From positions 1 through 33,455 of the forward strand of contig JAJDCM010000072.1 in assembly GCA_029260825.1 (NCBI GenBank): 33,455 nucleotides of DNA, written 5' to 3'. This document shows positions 8,505 to 15,944 of this stretch, one piece after another (the first letter of the stretch is position 1; each line of letters opens with the position of its first letter). The stretch comes from Planctomycetota bacterium (GTDB lineage Bacteria; Planctomycetota; JACOTG01; JAJDCM01). The notes beneath the pieces are model-generated. The model worked only from the letters and a program-made list of their open reading frames with translations. It made no database searches and had not been told where the DNA came from. Made by a program: the position numbers and the translations under genes.

Positions 8505-9554
8505 ATGCGAGGATTGTTACGAGCGATCGCCGGACCGGCATTCATTGCGTTGCTTGGAGTTGGCGTTTTTTCCGCCGAGGCGGGAGCTACGGGAACCAAG
8601 GACGGTGACCAGCGAGTCCGGATCAGTTTGAAAAACGGAGCAATTTTCGACGGTATCGTCCGTCAGGGAGTCCTGTACGAGAGGTTGAAGAAGGGCTGGT
8701 TCCAGACGGTCGAGGAGCGAGAAGCCCGCAGGGACGATGGGGTCCGGATCTGGTATCCAGGATTTGCCCAGGGGTTTGTCTTCCTGCGAAAAGGGGACAT
8801 CCGCAAGATCGAAAAGCTCAGTCGCCTCCAGAGCAAAGAGGCGCAAGAAATCCAGGAGATCGTCTCCAACAAGGCCAAGCGAGCTCTTGAGGTTTACGAG
8901 GAAGTTCTCCGGGCAAGAGAGGAGAATCTGGCGGCCAAGAACCCGCCGGCTGATCTTGTCGCACGAGCCGACGTCTCGGACCAGGAGGATTGGATTGCTC
9001 CTGCCCGGCCCATTGGTGTTTATCCCGTTCTTGACCGGTTTCCTCCGGAAGATGGGTGGAGTGAGCGCAAGGCTCAGAAGATCGAACGGCGCAAGTGGCT
9101 GATCGGGGTCTTTCCCGATAGCAACGAAAAGGCCTTTCTCTCGGTTCTTCCCCGATGGAAAGAGCAGAAGGTTACCTGGGATAACCAGGCAATCCTCATC
9201 GCCCAGCAACAAAAGAAAGAGGCCTTGAATTCTCCCGGGACGGCAAACGCCAAGACCGCTTTTGTGCCCACGAAAATGGTGGACAATTCTCCTGTAGAAC
9301 CTTCGGTCACCCCGGCGCAGGCTGCCCCGGAGAAGAGTCAGGCTAGCCTCTTTTCCCCGTCGACAACGGTGAGTCAACCATCCCCATCCTTCCCGGCGAA
9401 AAGCGCCGGAGCTGGCTCTGGCTTCGTGGGAGATACCAAGGGAACCAGGGGATCGGTAGTCCCGAAGACGCCGAAGAAATCGGGGGCAACCAAGAGCCCT
9501 GCCGTCGTTCCCACCACCCCGAAAAAGAGCAGCACGGGAAAAGATCCCGAGTAA
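8505..9554 (+). CDS. Secreted protein of unknown function with Lys/Pro/Ser-rich tail
   Basis: 349 residues from the ATG at 8505. This start has GGAG 7 bases upstream and gives a clean signal peptide (MRGLLRAIAG then FIALLGVGVFSAEAGA). The frame also extends upstream to an ATG at 8454, which would bury the signal. The mature part opens with a short beta segment (VRISLKNGAIFDGIV) resembling the small barrel-like modules seen at the start of many planctomycete exported proteins. A charged helical stretch (KEAQEIQEIVSNKAKRALEVYEEVL) follows. The last about 100 residues are low-complexity Pro/Ser/Thr/Lys and include a near-repeat VVPKTPKKS / VVPTTPKKS. I do not recognise a family. It lies 50 bases before lpxK on the same strand, so it may share its transcript. 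Confidence 0.65.
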   Translation: MRGLLRAIAGPAFIALLGVGVFSAEAGATGTKDGDQRVRISLKNGAIFDGIVRQGVLYERLKKGWFQTVEEREARRDDGVRIWYPGFAQGFVFLRKGDIRKIEKLSRLQSKEAQEIQEIVSNKAKRALEVYEEVLRAREENLAAKNPPADLVARADVSDQEDWIAPARPIGVYPVLDRFPPEDGWSERKAQKIERRKWLIGVFPDSNEKAFLSVLPRWKEQKVTWDNQAILIAQQQKKEALNSPGTANAKTAFVPTKMVDNSPVEPSVTPAQAAPEKSQASLFSPSTTVSQPSPSFPAKSAGAGSGFVGDTKGTRGSVVPKTPKKSGATKSPAVVPTTPKKSSTGKDPE

Positions 9555-9604
9555 CACCGGGATCCATGGGGTTTGGGCCCCACGCTCTATGTTAAATTAG
9601 TCGT

Positions 9605-10786
9605 GTGAGCGTCCTTCAAGAGAATCCAACCATGTTCAGGGATGAAGGAGCGACTTCCCCGGTAAAGCCTCTGAGTGGATCCTCTCTCCGAGACCAGCAT
9701 TTTCGAAGTCTGGTTTCCGGGGAGAAAACCGGCTTGGGCCCGGCGTCGCTTCGATTTCTCCTTTCCGGTCTTTCGGGACTGTACGGGGGGACGGTGTGCC
9801 TTCGAAACGCCCTCTATGATCGAGGAGTGTTTCGCAGTCACCGAGCATCTGTTCCAGTCATATCCGTCGGAAACTTGACCACGGGAGGAACAGGCAAGAC
9901 TCCCTTTGTCGTCTGGCTAGCCCAGCGTCTCCAGGAACGAGGCCTCCGACCCGGCGTCTTGACCCGCGGCTACAACCCGGGTGGCGGCGGGATAGGCGAC
10001 GAAGATCACCACGAAAGTGACGAGGTCACTCTTCTTCGCCATCATCTGAAAGGCGTACCGGTTTGCGTCGGTCCGGATCGGGTCAAGAATGGGAAAGAGG
10101 CGGTGTCTCAGGGCGCGAACGCCTTGCTCCTGGACGACGGGTTTCAACACCGGAGGCTTGAGCGGGATGTCGACATCGTCCTCGTTGACGCACTCTGTCC
10201 GTTCGGCTTTGAGCGTATGCTCCCCCGAGGTTTCTTGCGAGAGCCATTTGCGTCCCTCCAGCGGGCCACCGGATTCGTTCTGACCCGGGTTGATCAGGCA
10301 GGGGCGCAGCGGGCCAGCGAGGTGCGACGTCGCCTCGAGGAGCTCGCTCCCGGCAAGCCAATCGCGGAGGCGTGCCACCAACCGGCCGAGATCTGTTCTG
10401 TTTCCGGGGGAGAGTGCCAGCCGCCTTCGAGCCTTGCGGGTCGGTCGGTGGTGCTGGTGGCGGGGGTTGGCAATCCAGAGTCCTTCCTGGCTACCGTTGG
10501 GTCTCTCAAGGCCAATGTTCTTGGCAGCCTCTTCTTTTCCGACCATCACATTTTCACGGCAGCCGATGCGTCGGTGATCCGCTACCACGTGGTAGACACG
10601 GGGGCCGACCTCGTCCTCACGACCGAGAAAGACGTGCGTCGGGGTGAGGAGCTCGTCTGGGCCGGCGTCGAGACCGCTTATCTGCGGGTCGAGATGAAAA
10701 TAACGAGGGGTGAGGAGGAGCTTCTTTCCATGGTCGAGGACGGTCTTTCCCGCCACCTGGATCGGAGCACGGAAACTCAGAGTTGA
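9605..10786 (+). CDS. lpxK: Tetraacyldisaccharide 4'-kinase LpxK
   Basis: 393 residues from a GTG. LpxK phosphorylates the 4' position of the lipid A disaccharide at the inner face of the inner membrane. The P-loop is NLTTGGTGKT (residues 90-99, Lys98), preceded by the usual RNALYDRG and VISVGN. The second nucleotide-site motif is LLLDDGFQHR (Asp177, Asp178, His182), and LTRGYN and VLVDA are also typical. Typical LpxK proteins are near 330 residues. The extra length is mainly an N-terminal extension of about 40 residues that looks unstructured, so the true start may be the in-frame ATG at 9632 or a later codon. The motif FRSLVSGEKTG before the membrane-associated helix resembles LpxK of planctomycetes. 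It opens the LPS cluster. Confidence 0.93.
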   Translation: MSVLQENPTMFRDEGATSPVKPLSGSSLRDQHFRSLVSGEKTGLGPASLRFLLSGLSGLYGGTVCLRNALYDRGVFRSHRASVPVISVGNLTTGGTGKTPFVVWLAQRLQERGLRPGVLTRGYNPGGGGIGDEDHHESDEVTLLRHHLKGVPVCVGPDRVKNGKEAVSQGANALLLDDGFQHRRLERDVDIVLVDALCPFGFERMLPRGFLREPFASLQRATGFVLTRVDQAGAQRASEVRRRLEELAPGKPIAEACHQPAEICSVSGGECQPPSSLAGRSVVLVAGVGNPESFLATVGSLKANVLGSLFFSDHHIFTAADASVIRYHVVDTGADLVLTTEKDVRRGEELVWAGVETAYLRVEMKITRGEEELLSMVEDGLSRHLDRSTETQS

Positions 10787-10819
10787 CAAGCAGTTCTGTA
10801 TTTGCAGAATCGCAATTGC

Positions 10820-11746
10820 ATGGCCGTAAAAGTCACCCAGCTACTCGAGTATGTGGCAATCCGCGCGCTGACCGCGATCGCTCAATCCCTACCCTTTTCG
10901 GCGGCGGCTCGCTTTGCGCGCTGCGTGGCCGATCTCACGTGGGTGATTGATCTTCATCATCGCAAGATAGCCGCGTCAAACCTCAATCTCGCGTACGACA
11001 ATTCCCTCTCCCCCTCCGAGGTTCGTTGGGTGACGCGGGGAGTGTATCGACATCTCTTCACCTGTGCGGTGGAGATGTTGTTCATGTCTCGGCGGCTTCG
11101 GGGTGACAACTGGAAGCGATTCATCCGGATCCGGAACCTGGAATATCTGGAAAAGGCTCTCGCGTACAATCGGGGAGTGGTCTTTGCGACCGGCCATTTC
11201 GGCAACTGGGAGGTCATGGGGGCTGCACTATCCGGCCAGTGGGTCCCCATCGCATCGGTTGCTCGTCCCCTTGCCAATCCTCTCCTCAATAACTACGTCC
11301 GGAAGGTCCGCGAGGGGTTCGGGCAGAAAATTGTCGAGAAACGGGGCGCCCTTCGAAAGCTTGCCCGGGTCTTGCAAAACGGGGAGGGGGTCGCCTTCCT
11401 CGTCGACCAGAACGATCGACATGCGGACATTTTTGTCGACTTCTTCGGGCGAAAAGCAGCGGCGACTTCGGCATTTGCAGCTTTTGCTCTTCGGTTTGAA
11501 TGCCCTGTCGTCAACGTGTTTTGCCGACGGGTCGGTGATTTCGAATTTGAAGTGATCTTTGCCGATCCCATCATTCCGGACCCGAGCCAGCCTCGAGAGG
11601 AGGAGATCTTGCGCATCACGCGGGAGTGCAATGATCGGCTCGAAGAGGTGATTCGTAAGGACCCGGATCAATGGCTGTGGCTCCATCGACGATGGAGGAC
11701 ACGTCCTCCGGAGGAGTCATCGGTCACGGAGGGAGCCTTTGCCTAG
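10820..11746 (+). CDS. LpxL/HtrB-type lipid A lauroyl acyltransferase
   Basis: Predicted 308 residues from the ATG at 10820; an in-frame TTG at 10802 would add six. These enzymes add a secondary acyl chain to lipid A or its Kdo-bearing precursor at the inner membrane. The hallmark H-x4-[DE] is present as GHFGNWE (His126, Glu131). FLVDQNDR and FFGRKAAAT follow, as in the family, and the C-terminal QWLWLHRRWRTRP is the usual ending. An N-terminal amphipathic or membrane helix is present (ALTAIAQSLPFSAAARFA). It lies 33 bases after lpxK, as expected for lipid A finishing genes. The acyl chain length and position cannot be read from sequence, so I give no L or M letter. Confidence 0.92.
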   Translation: MAVKVTQLLEYVAIRALTAIAQSLPFSAAARFARCVADLTWVIDLHHRKIAASNLNLAYDNSLSPSEVRWVTRGVYRHLFTCAVEMLFMSRRLRGDNWKRFIRIRNLEYLEKALAYNRGVVFATGHFGNWEVMGAALSGQWVPIASVARPLANPLLNNYVRKVREGFGQKIVEKRGALRKLARVLQNGEGVAFLVDQNDRHADIFVDFFGRKAAATSAFAAFALRFECPVVNVFCRRVGDFEFEVIFADPIIPDPSQPREEEILRITRECNDRLEEVIRKDPDQWLWLHRRWRTRPPEESSVTEGAFA

Positions 11747-11794
11747 TACCGACCATCGGGAAGGGGCAAGGTCGTTCACGGGGGAGAAAGTCCG

Positions 11795-13279
11795 GTGAGT
11801 CAACGCCTGATCGAGCTGCTCCTCACGGAAGAACCTCCCAAAGTCCTCGTGATCGGTGATCTGATCCTGGATCGTTATCTTCGGGGAGAAGTGAAACGGA
11901 TCTCCCCCGAGGCTCCCATCCCGGTCATGAAGCTCGAGGAGGGAGAGCCGGAAGATCGCCTCGGCGGCATGGCGAACGTCGCCCACAACCTTCTCCGTCT
12001 TGGAGCTTCCGTCTTTTGTGCTGGAGTGGTGGGGGATGACCCATCCGGGCGATTTCTTTGCCAGAAGCTCATCGATGCGGGAGCTGATGTCTTGGGGGTC
12101 ATTCAGGCGAATGATCGTCCCACAACGCGCAAGACCCGGATGATCTCCCTGGGGCAACAAATCCTGCGCCTCGATCGAGAGGTGAGCCGGGACCTGACAG
12201 ACGCGAGTCGAACCGAGCTCATTGCCGCCGTCGTGGAGGCGGTGGGTAAAGTTGACCTGGTGGCGATTTCCGATTACGCCAAAGGGGTTGTTTCGGACGA
12301 GTTGATCGCCGCAACGATCAAGGAGGCCAAGGAAAAAAACGTTCCGGTCGTGGTTGATCCGAAGTCTCTCTCTTTTGAACGATATCGGGGAGCTTCCGTG
12401 CTGACCCCGAATCGAAAGGAGGCGGAGGAGGCAACCGGGATCACCCTCGATGACCGGCTCAGCAACATCCATGAACTATCCTCGTCGATCTTGAGCTCGG
12501 CCGATCTGGGGGCGGTAGTGATCACCCTGGGGGAAAGGGGGATGTTCCTGGCGCGACGCTCCGGGGAGTCCCTTTTGGTACCTCAGCAGGCCAGAAGCGT
12601 CTATGACGTTACCGGGGCGGGTGACACGGTGCTTGCTCTTCTCTGTCGGGCTCTGGCCGGAGGTGCGGATCTGGCCGATGCGGTTCAGCTTGCCAATCTG
12701 GGCGCGGGAATCGTGGTCGGGCGGCTGGGAGCTTCGGCGGTCAGTCCGGAGGAGTTGCTCTCGGCCATGAGCGACTCTCCCTATGCTGTCTCCCCCAAGA
12801 TCCTGCCGTTGAAGGACCTGGTCGTGGCCCTTCAAGAGCGGAGAGATCGGGGGCATCGGATTGTTTTCACCAATGGGTGCTTCGACATTCTCCATCCGGG
12901 GCACGTGAAATATCTGAAGTTTGCCCGGTCCCGGGGGGACCTTCTCGTGGTCGGGCTGAATAGCGATTCTTCCGTGCGGAGCCTCAAGGGGCCGACCCGA
13001 CCTGTTCAAAAAGAGGATGAGCGGGCGGAGGTTCTGGCTTCGCTCGCTTGTGTCGATCACGTGGTGGTCTTTTCTGATTCGACCCCTCTTGAGCTCGTCG
13101 AAGCGGTTCGCCCGGATGTTCTGGTCAAAGGCGAGGATTGGCGGGATAAGGGGGTTGTTGGCCGGGAGTTTGTGGAGGCCTATGGCGGGGAAGTCTCTCT
13201 GGCGCCCATGCTTCCCGGGGTTTCCTCCTCCGAGATCCTCCGCCGGGTTTCAGACAAAAAGGACAAGGAGGAGGCTTGA
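11795..13279 (+). CDS. hldE: Bifunctional heptose 7-phosphate kinase / heptose 1-phosphate adenylyltransferase HldE
   Basis: 494 residues from a GTG, with a G-rich Shine-Dalgarno 8 bases upstream. It makes heptose 1,7-bisphosphate and then, after a phosphatase step, ADP-heptose for the LPS inner core. Residues 1-325 are a PfkB/ribokinase-type kinase: GDLILDRYLRG and RISPEAP near the start, LGGMANVAHNL for sugar binding, DPK, and the catalytic DVTGAGDT (residues 271-278, base Asp277). Residues about 345-490 are a nucleotidyltransferase with FTNGCFDILHPGH (His367 and His370 of HxGH) and SSSEIL near the end. Length is close to E. coli HldE (477). It overlaps the next gene at its stop. gmhA, gmhB and hldD are not in this window. 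Confidence 0.95.
   Translation: MSQRLIELLLTEEPPKVLVIGDLILDRYLRGEVKRISPEAPIPVMKLEEGEPEDRLGGMANVAHNLLRLGASVFCAGVVGDDPSGRFLCQKLIDAGADVLGVIQANDRPTTRKTRMISLGQQILRLDREVSRDLTDASRTELIAAVVEAVGKVDLVAISDYAKGVVSDELIAATIKEAKEKNVPVVVDPKSLSFERYRGASVLTPNRKEAEEATGITLDDRLSNIHELSSSILSSADLGAVVITLGERGMFLARRSGESLLVPQQARSVYDVTGAGDTVLALLCRALAGGADLADAVQLANLGAGIVVGRLGASAVSPEELLSAMSDSPYAVSPKILPLKDLVVALQERRDRGHRIVFTNGCFDILHPGHVKYLKFARSRGDLLVVGLNSDSSVRSLKGPTRPVQKEDERAEVLASLACVDHVVVFSDSTPLELVEAVRPDVLVKGEDWRDKGVVGREFVEAYGGEVSLAPMLPGVSSSEILRRVSDKKDKEEA
13265..13274 (+). promoter_or_regulatory. Shine-Dalgarno for an overlapping TTG start
   Basis: AAGGAGGAGG at the very end of hldE puts an AGGAGG core 4 bases before the TTG at 13276. 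That TTG overlaps the hldE stop as TTGA. It supports this start over the in-frame ATG at 13324, which would remove the helix that normally precedes the first strand of this kinase fold. Confidence 0.6.
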
Positions 13280-14295
13280 TCGGGACCAAAGACCTTCCCC
13301 GTTTGCAGAGCATCATCGAATCGATGAAGGGGGCGCGAGTCGCCGTCATCGGTGACTTGGTCGCCGACCACTACCTCTATGGCCTTCCGGAGCGGCTTTC
13401 TCGGGAGGCTCCGGTCCTGGTCATTCGCTATGAGGGGGAGGAGGTTGTTCCCGGAGGAGCTGCCAATGCCGCCTTCAATTTGGTGAGTCTGGGAGCCCAG
13501 GTGGACCTCCTGGGAGCGGTGGGAGATGACGATTTTGGGAGCCAGCTTCTGACGGCGTTTTCAGCGGAGGGCGCATCGACCGAGGGGATCGTGGTATTCT
13601 CGGACAAGCCCACCGTGACCAAAACCAGGGTCCTGGCCGGAGAGACGCTGCGGACCAAGCAGCAGTTGCTTCGGATCGACCGGGAGCCGGAGAGGTTTTA
13701 CGGGGGTGATGCGGAGGAAACTCTCCTCGAGCATCTGGACCGGATCCGGGAGGACGTTCAGGCGTTTGTTTTCTCGGACTACGGATATTTTACGGTCACA
13801 CCACGAGTTATTTCTCGTGTGCTCGAGATTGCCGCCGGGCGACCGGTGGTGGCGGACTCCCGGTATCGTCTTGCGGAGTTTTCCGGGGTTACGGCGGTGA
13901 CCCCCAACGTTTCCGAGGCGGAAGTCTTTGCCGGTGCACAGATTGTGGATCGGGATGGGGTGCGGGCGGCGGGAAAGAGAATGCTTGCCCAGCTTCGATC
14001 GGATTCCGTTCTGATCACCCGAGGGAACCAGGGGATGGCTCTTCTGACCCGGTCTGGCGAGGAGTTTTTCGTCCCGGTGATGGGCGGCGAAGATGTGGTG
14101 GATGTTACGGGAGCGGGAGATACAGTGGTGGCTGTCCTCACTGCTGCATTGGTGGGCGGAGGGTCGCTTCAAGAGGCGACGATCCTTGCTAACAGTGCTG
14201 CTGGTGTTGTGGTCATGAAAACTCGGGCGGCGACGCTAACGCCGAGCGAGCTTCTGGAGGCTCTGTCACGGACGGCGAGCCGGTTGGATGGTTAG
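13276..14295 (+). CDS. Second RfaE1-like PfkB-family sugar kinase
   Basis: 339 residues, kinase domain only. It is clearly paralogous to the kinase half of the upstream hldE: GDLVADHYLYG corresponds to GDLILDRYLRG, RLSREAPV to RISPEAPI, PGGAANAAFNL to LGGMANVAHNL, and both carry DVTGAGDT with the catalytic Asp. The sugar-binding residues differ in several places, so the substrate may be the same heptose 7-phosphate or another sugar phosphate. It lacks the nucleotidyltransferase half, but the next gene supplies a stand-alone one. The two products may therefore form a split HldA/HldC-type pair parallel to HldE. Start is TTG, coupled to the hldE stop. Confidence 0.88.
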   Translation: MIGTKDLPRLQSIIESMKGARVAVIGDLVADHYLYGLPERLSREAPVLVIRYEGEEVVPGGAANAAFNLVSLGAQVDLLGAVGDDDFGSQLLTAFSAEGASTEGIVVFSDKPTVTKTRVLAGETLRTKQQLLRIDREPERFYGGDAEETLLEHLDRIREDVQAFVFSDYGYFTVTPRVISRVLEIAAGRPVVADSRYRLAEFSGVTAVTPNVSEAEVFAGAQIVDRDGVRAAGKRMLAQLRSDSVLITRGNQGMALLTRSGEEFFVPVMGGEDVVDVTGAGDTVVAVLTAALVGGGSLQEATILANSAAGVVVMKTRAATLTPSELLEALSRTASRLDG

Positions 14296-14316
14296 ATAGG
14301 GTAAGGGAGGCAAACC

Positions 14317-15090
14317 ATGGGACGAGGTCGAACCGGTCGCGCGAAATATGTCAGTGAAAAGATGGCACGTTATGTCGACGACCTCGATGAGCTTCGAGGG
14401 ATCATCTCGCTTCTCCAATCCCAGGGAAAGCTTGTGGTTTTTACCAACGGCTCGTTTGACCTCTTGCATGTAGGTCACGCCCGTTGCCTGAAGGATGCGA
14501 AGAGTCGGGGGAATTTCCTCGTTATCGGGGTGAACACCGATGAATCCATCAAGGAATACAAGGACCCTGCTCTTCCGGTGATGCCGTTCGAAGAGCGAGT
14601 CGAGATGCTCGGCGCCTTCAGCTTCGTTGACTACATCACTCCGATTGCAGACCCTACGGCGGATCGGGTTCTTGAAATATTGAAGCCGGACGTCTATGCC
14701 AAGGGAACGGACTATACCCCGGATAACGTCCCCGAACGGGACACGGCACGGAAGGTCGGGGCCGAGATCATGATCGTCGGCGATCCAAAAGACCATTCCT
14801 CCCGGGATGTCATCTCTCGGATCCTGGCGATGAAGGACAAGCCCGGAGCGACCAAGGGGCGAAAGACGGCCAGCAAGAAGGCAAAGGTCGCCAAGAAAAA
14901 GCCCGCAGCGGCGGCCAAGAAGAAGAAACCAGCCACCAAGGCCAAGACTGCGGTCAAGAAGAAGGCGAGCACGACGTCCGAGTCTTCGGGCTCCAATGTG
15001 AAGAAGAAGACCACCACTACGAAGTCGAAAGCGGCTCCCAAGGGGAAGCCAAAGCCGGCTCGGAAGTCGACGGTGAGCAGCGCCAAGTAG
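14317..15090 (+). CDS. RfaE2/HldC-like nucleotidyltransferase with histone-H1-like Lys/Ala-rich tail
   Basis: 257 residues. Residues about 20-170 are a cytidylyltransferase-type domain with TNGSFDLLHVGH (His51 and His54 of HxGH), LVIGVNTDESIK, PFEERVEML, KPDVYAKGTDY and SSRDVISRIL. This matches heptose 1-phosphate adenylyltransferases and the RfaE2 half of HldE. Residues about 173-257 are about 85 residues almost entirely Lys, Ala, Thr, Ser and Pro, with blocks such as KKPAAAAKKKK, like the tails of histone H1, AlgP or Hc-type proteins. That tail is not part of the enzyme family and should be disordered and strongly positive. The gene starts 21 bases after the kinase gene, with GGGAGG nearby. 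The enzyme call is firm; the tail's role is unknown. Confidence 0.88.
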   Translation: MGRGRTGRAKYVSEKMARYVDDLDELRGIISLLQSQGKLVVFTNGSFDLLHVGHARCLKDAKSRGNFLVIGVNTDESIKEYKDPALPVMPFEERVEMLGAFSFVDYITPIADPTADRVLEILKPDVYAKGTDYTPDNVPERDTARKVGAEIMIVGDPKDHSSRDVISRILAMKDKPGATKGRKTASKKAKVAKKKPAAAAKKKKPATKAKTAVKKKASTTSESSGSNVKKKTTTTKSKAAPKGKPKPARKSTVSSAK

Positions 15091-15116
15091 AGGCCTCCTA
15101 CAGAAGAGAGTGATGG

Positions 15117-15944
15117 ATGTCCACGGGATTGTCGTCGGTACGGGGGAGGGTCACCCGCCGTGATGACGGTCAACTTCATGTGGCGGTGGAGGGCATGGCG
15201 ACGCTAGCTTCTCTCTCCATCCACTCCGCAAGAGATGCAATCGCTCTTTCGGGCCGGGTGCTGAGGGATCTCCCCGATCGGAAGAACGTCTATCTCGCCG
15301 TGGGTGATAAAGGCTATTACCTCAAGGTCCTGAGGACCCGGTGGAGGAGGTTGGGCCGGGTCGACCGGAGGGGTGTTCGGGAGTTCTACAATCTTCTCGT
15401 GTGCGCAGAGCATGGGTTTGCCGTGCCGCAACCGATCGCCGCGGGGATCGATGCGCTCTCCGGAGAGTCGTTTGTTCTTGCGCGAGAAATCGAAGCGGGA
15501 GTGACGCTCGACGCTTTGGTGCTGGACCTGGATCCAGGAGTGGATCGGAGTCGGATGCGCGCCCTTTTGCTTGAAGTCGCCGACCTGACGAAATCCCTTC
15601 ACGGGAAAGGGGTCTTTCATCGGGATTACTACCTCTGTCACCTGATGCTGGGAAAAGCTGGAGGAACCGAGACCCTCTTCTTGTTGGATGTGGAGCGAGT
15701 TCTCCTTGAACCGGCTCGAAGGTCGCGGTGGAGAATCAAAGATCTGGCCGCGTTGTCCTCTTCGGCTCCTGGGAATGTTGTCTCTCGATCAGATCGACTC
15801 CGGTTTCTGAAGAGGTATCTCGGTGGTTCTTTCCTGTCCCCCAGAAAACTTCGTGGGTTGATCAAGAGGATTCTTCGGAAAGAAGAGCGCATCTTGAGCC
15901 ATGTGCCCAAGAAGGTTTCTTCGGAGGATGGGGGATGGGAATGA
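15117..15944 (+). CDS. WaaP/KdkA-like lipopolysaccharide kinase
   Basis: 275 residues. This family phosphorylates LPS core sugars (heptose in WaaP, Kdo in KdkA) with a protein-kinase-like fold. Visible motifs are YYLKVL with the likely ATP-binding Lys, the catalytic loop FHRDYYLCHLML (His168, Asp170), which is close to the WaaP form, and LLDVERV (Asp191) as the metal-binding counterpart of DFG. The position between ADP-heptose synthesis genes and core glycosyltransferases fits a core heptose or Kdo kinase, but the acceptor cannot be told from sequence. ATG at 15117 chosen; the ATG at 15113 is out of frame. Its stop overlaps the next start as ATGA. Confidence 0.85.
   Translation: MSTGLSSVRGRVTRRDDGQLHVAVEGMATLASLSIHSARDAIALSGRVLRDLPDRKNVYLAVGDKGYYLKVLRTRWRRLGRVDRRGVREFYNLLVCAEHGFAVPQPIAAGIDALSGESFVLAREIEAGVTLDALVLDLDPGVDRSRMRALLLEVADLTKSLHGKGVFHRDYYLCHLMLGKAGGTETLFLLDVERVLLEPARRSRWRIKDLAALSSSAPGNVVSRSDRLRFLKRYLGGSFLSPRKLRGLIKRILRKEERILSHVPKKVSSEDGGWE

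Noticed and set aside
8517..9557. Long minus-strand open frame (346 codons) opposite the secreted protein gene
   Set aside because: Mirror of the plus-strand codon bias; no domain or signal, and the plus-strand frame has a signal peptide and Shine-Dalgarno.
9567..9582. Hairpin TGGGG...CCCCA between the secreted protein gene and lpxK
   Set aside because: Only a 5-bp stem and no T run after it; not enough for a terminator.
15728..15940. Upstream extension of the first GT4 gene
   Set aside because: It lies wholly inside the WaaP-like kinase gene, and its translation is not protein-like; the ATG at 15941 overlaps the stop as ATGA.
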